Source: DAIDKA01 sp035503515
GTDB lineage: Bacteria; Pseudomonadota; Gammaproteobacteria; Steroidobacterales; Steroidobacteraceae
Assembly: GCA_035503515.1 (NCBI GenBank)
Contig: DATJTJ010000138.1
Span: 1-38,691, forward strand
Length of the DNA stretch: 38,691 bases
Direction of reading: 5' to 3'
A program made the position numbers and the translations under genes. The notes below the pieces were generated by a model, which was not told where the DNA came from, made no database searches, and was given only the letters and a program-made list of their open reading frames with translations. This document shows positions 22,501-30,588 of this stretch, in pieces. Each line of letters starts with the position of its first letter. The stretch's first letter is position 1.

Positions 22501-22744
22501 TCACGATCGTCGTCGCATACCGTTCCAGCTGCGAGGTGATCCGGCCGGCAATGTCATCCGGCGACATACCCGTGTAATTGAAATTGACTGCAATGATGGG
22601 AATGGCGATATCCGGGAATATGTCCACCGGCATGCCGGCCCGCAGCGGAGTTCCGAACAGCGTCATGGCCCCGAGCAGCGGCAGCAGCAAAGCGAGCACG
22701 ATGAAGGTATAGGGGCGCTTCAGCGCCACCTCGACTATCCACAT
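19556..22744 (-). CDS. RND family efflux permease (HAE1-like)
   Basis: This 1062-residue inner-membrane proton-driven exporter has twelve membrane segments and two large periplasmic loops. The N-terminus (VALKRPYTFIVLALLLPLLG), the TM4 motif GILVDDATVTIEN with the Asp-Asp proton relay, and GRNFFPEVDAGQI are typical. In TM10 the usual Lys (AcrB K940, ...SAKNAIL) is replaced: the matching stretch reads GVATANSILVVSF. This is seen in some RND subgroups and implies a modified proton relay. It is the first gene of the operon. A palindrome at 22771-22782 lies just upstream. Substrates cannot be told from sequence. Confidence 0.93.
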   Translation of the reverse strand: MWIVEVALKRPYTFIVLALLLPLLGAMTLFGTPLRAGMPVDIFPDIAIPIIAVNFNYTGMSPDDIAGRITSQLERYATTIVNDIEHVESESYTGMTVIKLFFQPGVNIDLAMSQVTAYGQTALRQMPPGATPPLVLKYSASSVPILQLAMSSDKLTEAQLFDFGNQVIRSQIATIAGVSIPYPFGGAVRQVQVDLRPDALRAQGLTPVDVNNTLANQALIIPSGTEKIGSTEYNVRLNASPTTIEALNDLPIRSRAGSVTYLRDVAFVHDGHTPQTNVVRVNGRRAVLMSIQKTGSASTLNIVNSIRERMPRVNELLPEGASVAMTGDQSVFVRAAIRGVVTEALIAATLTAFMVLLFLGSWRSTLIIAISIPLSILSSIILLGAMGETINLMTLGGLALAVGILVDDATVTIENINRHLEEGMDVTPAILEGSRQITVPALVSTLSICIVFVPMFLLTGVARYLFVPLAEAVVFAMLTSYVLSRTLVPTLCMYWLRTHAQEQAAAAGSTPNPWQRFQGGFEKRFAVLRERYHGVLRSALDHGRPFMIGFLAVAFASMIIYPFLGRNFFPEVDAGQIKLHVRGPTGFRVEDTAGLIDHVEAALRAVIPAREIGSVVDNIGLPVSSINVTYSTSGTVGSSDADVLISLNPGHGRTHDYVRTLRRELPREFPGVTFSFLPADIVSQILNFGVPAPIDIQIVGPSPRNRDVARSLLASLRHIPGLVDARIQEPDDLPELRVNTDRSRAMQLGIAQRDVANNLLLTLSGSSQIAPTFWLNPENGLQYPLVAQTPQYRMTTLDDLRNVPVTSGTSQQILGGVASITRGVTPAVIYHYDSQNLIDIYGDVQDRDLGAVAKDINRQIAALDGKLPKATHIVLRGQVQTMISSYTGLAIGVVGAILLVYLLIVINFQSWADPFIIITALPAALAGIAWMLFITGTTLSVPALTGAIMCIGVATANSILVVSFARDRMREGATALQAALDAGFTRFRPVLMTALAMMIGMTPMALGMGEGGEQNAPLGRAVIGGLLLATVATLLFVPVVFAAVHGRRRPPEPAHAHSLSHG

Positions 22745-22770
22745 GGGAAGGTATCCAATCGCCGGAATCG

Positions 22771-22782
22771 ATTATCGATAAT
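22771..22782. promoter_or_regulatory. 12-bp palindrome upstream of the efflux operon
   Basis: ATTATCGATAAT is a perfect palindrome in an AT-rich patch, 27 bases before the permease start and 63 bases before the divergent nucleotidase start. It is a reasonable operator candidate for the GntR regulator encoded at the end of the same operon, but no direct evidence ties them together. Confidence 0.4.
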
Positions 22783-22844
22783 AGTACGTCAGATCGTTGC
22801 CGGAGCAATTAATTTTGGTCAATCTCTCAGCCGATGGGTTCAAG

Positions 22845-24641
22845 ATGCTTATCTCATTGATTCTGCTGTGGTGCTGCGTCGCCACGGCGTCGATGGCCGC
22901 CCCGGCGCCGCAGGCGGCGCCCGCCGTGCCCTGGCCGCCCCCGGCCCGGGCGGTCCGCTGGGAAGATGCGGCGGCCCTGGCGCACACCGCCGCGCCCGTC
23001 GCGCTGCACGTGCTCACCTTCAATGACTTCCACGGCAACCTGCAGACGCCCGCGGCCCCGGATGCACGGCGTCCGGCCGGCGGCGCGGCGGTGCTGGCGG
23101 CCTATCTCCTGGCGCGGCGGGCCCGCGATCCCGAAGCCACGCTCATCATCCACGCGGGAGACCTGCTGGGCGCGAGCCCGCCGATCACGCGCCTGCTGCA
23201 GAACGAGCCCGCGATCGGTTTTCTCAACCTGCTGGCCGAGGAGTCGTGCCGCTACGGTGCGGCGACCCATTTCTTCAGCGCCGCCCGATGGCGCGAGCAA
23301 CCCGATCCCTGCCACATCATCGGCACGCCCGGCAACCATGAGTTCGATGCGGGACCGCGGGAACTCCTGCGGCTGCTCAACGGCGGCAACGCGGCGGCCG
23401 GCCCGTTCCTCGAGAATCCCTGGCGCGGCAGCCGCGTGCCCTATGTCTGCGCCAACGTCCTCGACCGCCACAGCGGCCGCACGCTGCTGCCGCCCTACAC
23501 GGTCGTGGTGATCCATGGCATTCCGGTGGGCATCATCGGCGCCGTGCTGCGCGAGACGCCGACGCTGATCCCCGCCTGGGCCACGGCCGATCTGGAATTC
23601 ACCGACGAGGCCACCGCCATCAACGCCGCCGCGCGCGAGCTCGGCGCCGCCGGCGTGCACACCCTTGTGGTCACGATCCACCAGGGCGTGGTGCCCGTCC
23701 CCGAGCGCGGGGGCTTCTCCTGGCACGGTCCCCTGCAGCGCATCGTCGCGCGGCTGGATCCGGCGATAGACGTGGTGGTCTCGGGCCATACCCACAACTT
23801 CACCAACGCCCTGTGGCCGGATCGCAGCGGCAAGCCGGTGCTCGTGGTCCAGGCCTATTCCTACGGCCTGGCCTTCGGCGATCTGACGCTGACGCTCGAT
23901 CCGCGCGGCGGCGGCGTGCTCGCCAAGTCCGCGGTCATCGAACCGGCCTGGGCCGATGCCGCGGAGGGCCTGCATCCCGACCCGGCCGTGGCGCGGCTGG
24001 TCGCAGCCGCGCAGGCGGCGGTCGGACCGCGGGTGGCGCGGGTCGTGGGGCATGCGGCGCAGCCGCTGACGCGTCGCATGTCAGCCGCCGGCGAGTCGGC
24101 GCTGGGCGATGTGGTCGCCGATGCCCAGCGCGCGGCGCTGAAGGCCGATGTCGCCCTCATGAATCCCGGCGGCCTGCGCGCGGACCTGCCGGCCGGAACG
24201 CTGACCTGGGGCGACATCCTCACCCTGCATCCCTTCGGCAACCGCATCCTGGCCCTGCGCATGAGCGGCGCGCAGCTGCTGGCGGTGCTCGAGGAACAGT
24301 GGTCAAAAGATCCCGCGGCCATCCCGCGCGTGCTCAAGACCTCGGGCCTGTACTACGAGTGGGATCCGGCCCGGCCCAGCGGATCGCATGTGGTCAGGGC
24401 CTGCGATGCGCAGCATCGGCCGATCCGTCCCGCGCAGCTGTACCGCGTCGCCGTCAATGACTTCCTGGTCGGCGGCGGGGATGACTTCCACGGCTTTGCC
24501 CACGTGCCGGTGCAGACCGTGGGGCCGCTGGATACCGAGGCCCTCGATCACTACCTGCAGAGCCTGCACGGCGAGCTCGGGCCGCCGGCGGGACCGCGGA
24601 TCTTCCTCACGGGTGGGGCGGCGCTGCGCTGCGCGCCGTAG
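22845..24641 (+). CDS. Periplasmic 5'-nucleotidase/metallophosphatase (UshA-like)
   Basis: This protein of about 598 residues has a signal peptide (MLISLILLWCCVATASMAA). The metallophosphatase domain carries the two-metal motifs NDFHGN, HAGDLLG, GTPGNHEFD and SGHTHNF. The C-terminal 5'-nucleotidase domain shows GESALGDVVADAQ, NPGGLRAD, DILTLHPFGN and the substrate-binding NDFLVGGGDDF. It should dephosphorylate nucleotides or related phosphate esters in the periplasm. ATG 22845 is chosen because it places the signal peptide at the N-terminus; no strong ribosome binding site is visible. It is divergent from the efflux operon and convergent with the siderophore-interacting gene. Confidence 0.9.
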   Translation: MLISLILLWCCVATASMAAPAPQAAPAVPWPPPARAVRWEDAAALAHTAAPVALHVLTFNDFHGNLQTPAAPDARRPAGGAAVLAAYLLARRARDPEATLIIHAGDLLGASPPITRLLQNEPAIGFLNLLAEESCRYGAATHFFSAARWREQPDPCHIIGTPGNHEFDAGPRELLRLLNGGNAAAGPFLENPWRGSRVPYVCANVLDRHSGRTLLPPYTVVVIHGIPVGIIGAVLRETPTLIPAWATADLEFTDEATAINAAARELGAAGVHTLVVTIHQGVVPVPERGGFSWHGPLQRIVARLDPAIDVVVSGHTHNFTNALWPDRSGKPVLVVQAYSYGLAFGDLTLTLDPRGGGVLAKSAVIEPAWADAAEGLHPDPAVARLVAAAQAAVGPRVARVVGHAAQPLTRRMSAAGESALGDVVADAQRAALKADVALMNPGGLRADLPAGTLTWGDILTLHPFGNRILALRMSGAQLLAVLEEQWSKDPAAIPRVLKTSGLYYEWDPARPSGSHVVRACDAQHRPIRPAQLYRVAVNDFLVGGGDDFHGFAHVPVQTVGPLDTEALDHYLQSLHGELGPPAGPRIFLTGGAALRCAP

Positions 24642-24647
24642 CGGGTT

Positions 24648-25448
24648 TCAGCCCACGTCTTCGCCGTAGTCCCGGTCCGGGTGATCGGTCGAGCCCTGCT
24701 TCCAGTAACCCCGGGTGGTCAGCCATTCGCGCGGCACTCCGCGCTCCAGCAGCAGCTGGCGGCGGATGCGGCGCATGGCCTCGGCCTCGCAGGCGACGTA
24801 GATCGCGCCGTGGCCGGCGGGGGGCCGGAAGGCTGCAACCGCGGCGAACAGTTCCGCGCCCGCGGCCGCGCCCGTGGAGGCGGCATCGTCAGCGAGTGGC
24901 TGCGCGCGGTGCAGCCAGCGCAGATCCACGTTCGGCCGCGGCGGGGTCAGCGCGAATTCGTCCGCGGCGTCGTCGACTTCGATCAGCACCCGCGTGGGGA
25001 GCGTGGCGGGCGCGATTTCCAGGATGGTGGCGATGGCCGGGATCGCCGACTCGTCCCCGGCGAGGAGCAGCCACTGCGCCGCCGGATCAAGCTCATAGCA
25101 GCGGCCCGGTCCTGCGATCAGCATCGGTTGTCCGACGCTCGCCTGCGCGGCCCAGGTCGAGGCGGGCCCCTCACCGTGCAGCACGAAGTCGACGGTGAGC
25201 TCGCGTCGCGCGGCATCGAAGTGCCGCGGCGTGTAGGTCCGCGAGGGCGCCCGCACGCCATCGGGCGAGTCCGCGCCCAGGATGAGCTTGATGTGCGCCG
25301 CCGGGCCGTTCCACCGGAAGCCTTCGAGTTCCGGCCCGCCGAACACGATGCGGCGCATGCGGGGCGTGAGCTGGCGCACGCTGTGTACGACGGCGCCGTA
25401 GCGCGGCTTGCGGGGGCGGCCGGCGGGGGCCTGTTCCGGTGGATTCAT
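24648..25448 (-). CDS. Siderophore-interacting protein, FAD/NAD(P)H flavoreductase
   Basis: This 266-residue cytoplasmic ferric-siderophore reductase is of the ViuB/YqjH type. The FAD-binding motif is SRTYTPRHFD (about 69-78), followed by GEGPASTWAAQA for the FAD phosphates. The NAD(P)H domain shows LAGDESAIPAI, and the family C-terminus is LTTRGYWKQGSTDHPDRD. It releases iron from imported siderophores by reduction. It starts 12 bases after the stop of the membrane winged-helix regulator, so the two are probably co-transcribed. No siderophore receptor or biosynthesis gene is in the window. Confidence 0.92.
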   Translation of the reverse strand: MNPPEQAPAGRPRKPRYGAVVHSVRQLTPRMRRIVFGGPELEGFRWNGPAAHIKLILGADSPDGVRAPSRTYTPRHFDAARRELTVDFVLHGEGPASTWAAQASVGQPMLIAGPGRCYELDPAAQWLLLAGDESAIPAIATILEIAPATLPTRVLIEVDDAADEFALTPPRPNVDLRWLHRAQPLADDAASTGAAAGAELFAAVAAFRPPAGHGAIYVACEAEAMRRIRRQLLLERGVPREWLTTRGYWKQGSTDHPDRDYGEDVG

Positions 25449-25460
25449 GGAGCCTCGGGT

Positions 25461-26789
25461 TCAGGGAACGCGCGCAGTGGGTTGCGTATCGGGCGGCGGA
25501 TGGTCGGCGGTTCCGGCCGGCGCCGCGTTCTGGTCCGTCCAGATGCGCTTGGTGTCGATCTTGCCGGTGAGCAGCAGCGTGCCGTTGAGATCCGTGCCGT
25601 CCATGGCGAACACGTCGTAGAGCGCCTCGAAGGAACGCGGGTTGGCGCTGCGCGTGAGCAGCTGCTGCAGGGTGTCGGTGTGGGTGACCGTCTCGGCCAT
25701 GCGCCGCACGGCCACATCGCGGGTGCCCGCGACGATCATGATCTGGTTGCCCGCCGGGCCGGCGAAGGTCGCGAAGTAGCCGATGTCGTGATAGGTCTGC
25801 TCGCCGGGCACCGGCATCGCGGCCTGGCTGATGTACTGCTTGCCGGAACTGCGATCGACCAGCACATCGAAGGAATCACCGATCTGGAAGCGCGAACCGG
25901 CGAACACCAGGTCGCTGAGCATGCCCATGCCGCTCAGGTACCCGATGTAGATGACATCGGAGGACTTGAGCATCTCGGGGGTCAGGTCCGAGGCCATCAC
26001 CACGCGGGTGCGGCTACTGGCATCGGCCAGCAGCGGCAGCAGGTCCTTCAGGGCATACGCCGCCGAGGTCGGCAGGTAGTTCAGCTGCATGTCCTGGTAG
26101 CGGTCCGAGTATTCCGGATGCAGCTTCAGGTACTGGTCGAGGTCGTTCGCCGAGTTGATGGAGAACTCGCGCACCAGGCGCTGCACCTCCATGTTCTTGT
26201 CCGTTTCGGCAAATATGTAGTAATCGCCCAGCACGATCCACAGGGGGCGCCCCGAATCGAGCATGCGCGACCAGATGGAACTGGCGCGCACCGGGCTCGG
26301 CGGGGCGGACCGATGCGCATGCCAGTACAGTCCGCCTGCCAGCATCAGGTTCATCACGATCGACGCCACCAGGGCGGGCAGCAGCCAGCGACGCCGGGTA
26401 CGGATCCCGGCCGGTTCCGCCGGCGCTTCGGCAGGAACTTCCTCGGCCACCGGGGCGGGTTCCGCATCCCGCCCCTGGACCACGAACCGGTAGGCGCCCT
26501 TGGGGATCGTCAGCTGGAAGGGGTCGCTGCGACCGGGCCCCGAGTAGTATTCTTCAAGCTTGCGGCGCAGCTTGTGGACGTAAACCCGAACCATAGCGTC
26601 CGAAGCCACGTCGAAGCCCGTGTCCTTGCCGAATACCTCGATGGCGACTTCGGTCTCCTTGGGTGCCCGGCCCGTGGCCGAGCATTCGATAAGGAAATCA
26701 AACAGCTTCTGGATGAGCTGTGAACGGCCCAGGGCGCCGGACGCGCGAATCCGGTGGGCGAGCACCGGCAATGATTCGGGGTCGGACAT
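25461..26789 (-). CDS. Membrane-anchored winged-helix regulator (ToxR/CadC-like layout)
   Basis: This protein has about 442 residues. The N-terminal winged helix (about 18-105) includes DAMVRVYVHKLRRKLEEYYS as the recognition helix and FQLTIPKGAYRFV as the wing. A Pro/Ala/Glu-rich linker, one membrane segment (about 135-157) and a periplasmic domain of about 280 residues follow. The layout lets a periplasmic signal control DNA binding at the membrane. ATG 26789 is preferred; a GTG at 26828 is possible and neither has a clear ribosome binding site. It is divergent from the DUF6644 genes; the intergenic TTAACGTTAA (26835-26844) could be a binding site. Its target may be the adjacent flavoreductase or the divergent genes. 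Confidence 0.83.
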   Translation of the reverse strand: MSDPESLPVLAHRIRASGALGRSQLIQKLFDFLIECSATGRAPKETEVAIEVFGKDTGFDVASDAMVRVYVHKLRRKLEEYYSGPGRSDPFQLTIPKGAYRFVVQGRDAEPAPVAEEVPAEAPAEPAGIRTRRRWLLPALVASIVMNLMLAGGLYWHAHRSAPPSPVRASSIWSRMLDSGRPLWIVLGDYYIFAETDKNMEVQRLVREFSINSANDLDQYLKLHPEYSDRYQDMQLNYLPTSAAYALKDLLPLLADASSRTRVVMASDLTPEMLKSSDVIYIGYLSGMGMLSDLVFAGSRFQIGDSFDVLVDRSSGKQYISQAAMPVPGEQTYHDIGYFATFAGPAGNQIMIVAGTRDVAVRRMAETVTHTDTLQQLLTRSANPRSFEALYDVFAMDGTDLNGTLLLTGKIDTKRIWTDQNAAPAGTADHPPPDTQPTARVP

Positions 26790-26926
26790 GTTGTGGGGAC
26801 TATCCTGCGCGGCCGGCGATGCTAGCACGATTTGTTAACGTTAAATAACGCAATTAGAAACAGTGATTTAGCTGACTATCGACGCCTGCAGGCGCACCAT
26901 AGACAAAGGTTCTTAGGGGGTAACGG

Positions 26927-27412
26927 GTGATACGGCAATTCTGCGCGTGGCTGTCGTCCACGTCCTTGAGCGAGCACATCCAGGATGCGTTCTGGGTGAT
27001 TCCGACGGTACAGACGGTGCACATCGTCTCGATCGCCATTGTGATGACGTCCATGGCCATGCTGGACCTGCGCCTGGTGGGCGTGGCCGGCCGCCGCCAG
27101 AGCCTGCACGAAATGGGTGCCCGCTTCCTGCCCTGGGTATGGACCGCGCTGGTGGTGCTGGCCTGTTCGGGAACCATCCTGATCATCGGCGAACCGGGCC
27201 GCGAACTGCAGAGCGACATGTTCTGGATCAAGATGGGGCTGCTCGCCTGCGCCCTGACGCTCACCCTCATCTTCCAGACCCAGCTGCGACGCGAGAAGAG
27301 CTTCTGGGAACGGCACCGCGCGGCAGCCATCCTTCTGGGATCGGTATCGCTGATCATCTGGGTGGGGATCGTCGCCGCGGGTCGCTGGATCGCCTACGTC
27401 GAGCACGGCTGA
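26927..27412 (+). CDS. DUF6644-type membrane protein, copy 1
   Basis: This 161-residue protein has four hydrophobic segments (about 23-45, 66-88, 100-118, 134-155). Characteristic stretches are FWVIPTVQTVHIVSIAIVM, AMLDLRLVG and SLIIWVGIVAAGRWIAYVE. The function of the family is unknown; the in-membrane histidine and aspartate resemble small cytochrome- or redox-associated membrane proteins, which is only a guess. The start is GTG 26927, preceded by AGGGGG. It lies three bases upstream of a diverged second copy. Confidence 0.8.
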   Translation: MIRQFCAWLSSTSLSEHIQDAFWVIPTVQTVHIVSIAIVMTSMAMLDLRLVGVAGRRQSLHEMGARFLPWVWTALVVLACSGTILIIGEPGRELQSDMFWIKMGLLACALTLTLIFQTQLRREKSFWERHRAAAILLGSVSLIIWVGIVAAGRWIAYVEHG

Positions 27413-27415
27413 GTA

Positions 27416-27904
27416 ATGATGAAGCACTTCTTTCAGACGGTGGAGGCTACTCCCTGGGGTACGGCCGTCCGCGAATCGACCTGGCTGTTTCCGACCATCG
27501 AGTCCATCCATGTCCTGTCCCTGGTGCTGGTCGTGGGCTCGATCATGGTCGTCGACCTGCGGCTGTTGAACATCGCCTCGCGGCATCGGTCGGTCAAGGA
27601 GCTGACGGACGAGGTGCTGCCGTGGACGTGGACCGCCTTTGTCTGTGCATTCATCACCGGCAGCCTGCTGTTCAGCTCCTCGGCGGTGCGCTATACGGGC
27701 ATCTGGCAGTTCGACGCCAAGATGGGCATGTTGCTGCTGGCCGCCATCAACATGGCGATCTTCCACCTGGGCGCCTTCCGCTCGGTCACCAAGTGGGACC
27801 AGGCTCCTTCGACTCCGCCGCTGGCCGCAAAGCTGGCCGGCGGCATTTCCCTGACCATCTGGGTCGTCATCGTCGGGCTGGGTCGCTGGATCGGTTTCGT
27901 CTGA
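27416..27904 (+). CDS. DUF6644-type membrane protein, copy 2
   Basis: This 162-residue four-segment membrane protein is paralogous to its upstream neighbour: W-x-F/I-PTIES-IHVLSLVLVVGSI, VVDLRLL, PWTWTAF and the closing SLTIWVVIVGLGRWIGF align segment by segment. The tandem arrangement with a 3-base gap suggests they form a heteromeric membrane complex (inference). It is followed by the secreted protein gene at 27940. Confidence 0.8.
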   Translation: MMKHFFQTVEATPWGTAVRESTWLFPTIESIHVLSLVLVVGSIMVVDLRLLNIASRHRSVKELTDEVLPWTWTAFVCAFITGSLLFSSSAVRYTGIWQFDAKMGMLLLAAINMAIFHLGAFRSVTKWDQAPSTPPLAAKLAGGISLTIWVVIVGLGRWIGFV

Positions 27905-27939
27905 CCGCGCTACACTGACCCGCCGGCATGGGGGGTCCA

Positions 27940-28692
27940 GTGTTCACAAAGCCTGTCAGGCGCATCGGCTGCCTTGCGGTCGCATCGGTTCTCGTCGCGG
28001 GCGCGCTCATCGGCAGTGCCCGCGCGCAATCGACGCCGGAAACGAAACCCGATCTGAGCGGAGTCTGGGAAGTCACCATGGGCGTGCGGACGCGGCCCGG
28101 ACCGGTGGCCCCGGAACTGCCCTCCCTCACCCCGGAGTACGCGCGGAAGCTGGCGGACTTCAAGGCGGCCCAGGCCCAGGGCGAGGACCAGGAGACGCCG
28201 CAGGCGAACTGCGTGCCGCCGGGGATGCCGGCCATCATGAACCAGCCCTACCCGATCGAACTGCTGTTCACGCCCGGCAAGGTCACGATCATCATCGAGG
28301 CCTACAGCCAGACGCGGCGCATCTTCATGGATGGCCGCAAGCATCCGGATGACCCGGATCTCACCTACAACGGCCATTCGATCGGCCATTGGGAGGGGGA
28401 CACGCTGGTCGCGGATTCGGTCGGGTTCACGCCCGACACGGCGCTCGGTCCCAGCCAGGGCTACCGGCACAGCGACAGGATGCACATCGTCGAGCGCTTC
28501 CGCCTCAGCGCCCCGGACACCATGGAAGTGGTGACCACGATCGATGATCCCAAGGCGCTCACCAGGCCCTTCACCAGCACCAAGGTGCTCAAGCGCCATC
28601 GCGACTGGGACATCGCCGAGTACATCTGCGAACAGAACAACCGCAACCTCGCCACCGACAAGGGCAAGGCCGGCATCATCCTCAACCACTGA
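27940..28692 (+). CDS. Secreted protein of unknown function, paired with DUF6152 (copy 1)
   Basis: This protein of about 250 residues has a signal peptide (RRIGCLAVASVLVAGALIG..ARA). The mature part opens with PDLSGVWEV and has conserved blocks NCVPPGMP, QPYPIELLFTPGKVTII, NGHSIGHWEGDTLVADSVGF and HSDRMHIVERF, ending in CEQNNR. These suggest a beta-rich periplasmic domain; no enzyme motif is recognised. GTG 27940 behind a G-run is preferred over ATG 27928. A paralogue with the same blocks lies at 37379. In both places a DUF6152 gene follows directly, so the pair works as a unit. Confidence 0.82.
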   Translation: MFTKPVRRIGCLAVASVLVAGALIGSARAQSTPETKPDLSGVWEVTMGVRTRPGPVAPELPSLTPEYARKLADFKAAQAQGEDQETPQANCVPPGMPAIMNQPYPIELLFTPGKVTIIIEAYSQTRRIFMDGRKHPDDPDLTYNGHSIGHWEGDTLVADSVGFTPDTALGPSQGYRHSDRMHIVERFRLSAPDTMEVVTTIDDPKALTRPFTSTKVLKRHRDWDIAEYICEQNNRNLATDKGKAGIILNH

Positions 28693-28707
28693 ACGCTGGC
28701 GGCACAC

Positions 28708-29127
28708 ATGAAATCCTGTGCACGGATCGCGACCTGCGCGCTGTGGCTCATGCTCCCGGCGCTGCCGGCGGTGACGCTGGCCCATCACTCCTATGCCATG
28801 TTCGATCTGTCGAGGACGGTGACGCTGCAGGGGACGATCCGTGATTTCCAGTGGACCAACCCTCATAGCTGGATCTGGATCGACGTGCCCGGCGCCGACG
28901 GCAAGCCGCAGCAGTGGGGCATCGAGGGCATGAGCCCCAACTACCTCGCCCGCCGCGGCTGGTCCAAGCACACGCTCAATCCGGGCGACAAGGTGAGCGT
29001 GCTGATCCATCCCCTCAAGGGGGCCGAACACGGCGGCAGCTTCCTGAGCGTCACGCTCGCCGACGGCACCGTGATGCGCCAGTCCGGCGGTCCGCCACCC
29101 GGGTCGGGTTCCGCCCCGAATCCATAA
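28708..29127 (+). CDS. DUF6152 family secreted protein (copy 1)
   Basis: This 139-residue protein has a signal peptide ending about ...TLA, followed immediately by HHSYAMFD. Family blocks are VTLQGTIRDFQWTNPHSWIW, WGIEGMSPNYLARRGW, LNPGDKVSVLIHPLKG. The N-terminal HH after signal cleavage could bind metal. Function is unknown. It is 16 bases downstream of its secreted partner and 12 bases upstream of a VOC gene, so probably in one operon. A paralogue is at 38202. Confidence 0.88.
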   Translation: MKSCARIATCALWLMLPALPAVTLAHHSYAMFDLSRTVTLQGTIRDFQWTNPHSWIWIDVPGADGKPQQWGIEGMSPNYLARRGWSKHTLNPGDKVSVLIHPLKGAEHGGSFLSVTLADGTVMRQSGGPPPGSGSAPNP

Positions 29128-29138
29128 AGGAGCGGGGC

Positions 29139-29543
29139 GTGGCACTGACGGGCATGGAGCACTACCTGGTGCTCACCTCGGACCTCGACGCGACGCGCGA
29201 CTTCTACCGCGATGCCCTGGGGATGACGGAGGGCTTCCGGCCGCTGCTCGGATTCCCGGGCTACTGGATGTACATCGGCACGACACCCGTGATCCACATC
29301 GCCGAGTGGAACACCTACACTGCGCATTCGAACGGCAAGGACATTCCCGTGACCGCGCCGGCCGCGAGCACCGGGGCGTTCGATCATGTCGCATTCAATG
29401 CCGAGGATTTCGCGGGCGTCATCGCGCGTCTGGAACGCCACGGCGTCACGCCGGCGCGTAACCTCGCATCGAGGTCGGGCATGCGGCAGCTGTTCGTGTT
29501 CGATCCGAACGGCGTAAAAATAGAAATCAATTTTCGCAACTGA
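29139..29543 (+). CDS. VOC (glyoxalase/extradiol dioxygenase superfamily) protein
   Basis: This 134-residue cytoplasmic protein has two beta-alpha-beta-beta-beta units: MEHYLVLTSDLDATRDFYRD with a metal-site His, and FDHVAFNAEDF with a second His, ending in FVFDPNGVKIEINF with the metal-binding Glu. It is likely a metal-dependent lyase or dioxygenase acting on a small or aromatic compound. GTG 29139 has AAGGAG six bases upstream. It sits between DUF6152 and an NTF2-like secreted protein, near an aromatic monooxygenase. Confidence 0.88.
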   Translation: MALTGMEHYLVLTSDLDATRDFYRDALGMTEGFRPLLGFPGYWMYIGTTPVIHIAEWNTYTAHSNGKDIPVTAPAASTGAFDHVAFNAEDFAGVIARLERHGVTPARNLASRSGMRQLFVFDPNGVKIEINFRN

Positions 29544-29552
29544 GGGGGATCC

Positions 29553-30581
29553 ATGAACGCAAAGATAACGGGCCTCGCCTGCGTGGCCGGCACACTGCTG
29601 CTGGCCGGATCGATGCAGGCGCGCGCGGCCGGGAGCTGCGACCGCGCCTGCCTGGAGGGATTCGTCGACCGCTATTTCGATGCCCTGCTGGCGCACGACC
29701 CGAAGAAGCTGCCGATGGCGCCGAACGTGCGCTACACCGAGGACGGCCAGCACCTGCGGATCGGCGATGGCCTGTGGCGCACCATGCACGCCAAGGGCCA
29801 CTATCGGCTGTTCGTGACGGATGTGCCGGCCGGCCAGGTCGCCTTCTTCGGCACCATCGAGGAGGACAACCGCGATCCGACCAAGGGGACGCCCGTGCTG
29901 ATGGCGCTGCGCCTGAAGGTCAGGGAGGGCAAGGTCAGCGAGATCGAAGAGATCACCGTGCGCGACGAGAAGGCCGCGCAGAAGGTCGATGCCATGAAGG
30001 TCGATCCGATCTATCTCGCGACCGTGCCGGCCGGCGAGCGCGCCTCGCGCGCCTCGATGATCGCAACGGCCGACAAGTACTTCACCGGCATGCAGCAGAA
30101 CGACGGCAAGGGCGACTATCCCTTCGCCGACGACTGCAACCGCATCGAGAACGGCGGACAGTCGACCAACGTGCCGACGCCGGCCGGACAGACCCGCCCT
30201 GATCCGAAGACCGCGACCAATTATTCCGCGCAGTGGAGCTGCATGGAGCAGTTCAAGTCCGGCCTGCTGCACTTCGTCAGTCGCATCCGCGACCGGCGCT
30301 ACGTGGCGGTGGACGAGGAGCGCGGCATCGTGTTCGCGTTCGGCTTCTTCGACCACGAGGGTGGCGATACCCGCCACTTCACCACGCCCGATGGCCGCCA
30401 GGTCGTCGCAGGTCCGGTGCAGCCCTGGACCTGGGAGATCGCCGAACTGTTCAAGGTGCAGGGCGGCAAGATCCACCGCATCCAGGCGGTCCTGCAGCGC
30501 AGCCCCTACGGCATGAACTCCGGCTGGAGCACCTGGGAGCAGGGTCTGTCGGACAAGGCGCGTGACGTGACGATGAAGTAG
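29553..30581 (+). CDS. Secreted NTF2/SnoaL-like protein of unknown function
   Basis: This 342-residue protein has a signal peptide (KITGLACVAGTLLLAG...ARA) and a CDRAC motif at the mature N-terminus. It appears to be two NTF2-like halves: FVDRYFDALLAHDPKKLPM...RYTEDGQHLRIGDGLW, then SMIATADKYFTGMQQNDGKGDYPFADDCNRIENG. The C-terminal IAELFKVQGGKIHRIQAVLQ is typical of the fold. It resembles DUF8021-like proteins. An enzymatic role is unproven. It is transcribed with the VOC gene, ten bases upstream, and converges on the monooxygenase. Confidence 0.78.
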   Translation: MNAKITGLACVAGTLLLAGSMQARAAGSCDRACLEGFVDRYFDALLAHDPKKLPMAPNVRYTEDGQHLRIGDGLWRTMHAKGHYRLFVTDVPAGQVAFFGTIEEDNRDPTKGTPVLMALRLKVREGKVSEIEEITVRDEKAAQKVDAMKVDPIYLATVPAGERASRASMIATADKYFTGMQQNDGKGDYPFADDCNRIENGGQSTNVPTPAGQTRPDPKTATNYSAQWSCMEQFKSGLLHFVSRIRDRRYVAVDEERGIVFAFGFFDHEGGDTRHFTTPDGRQVVAGPVQPWTWEIAELFKVQGGKIHRIQAVLQRSPYGMNSGWSTWEQGLSDKARDVTMK

Positions 30582-30588
30582 ACGTTGC

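Noticed and set aside
28914..29138. Upstream extension of the VOC protein into the DUF6152 gene
   Set aside because: The extra 75 residues are an alternate frame of DUF6152. GTG 29139 has a good ribosome binding site and gives the normal family start.
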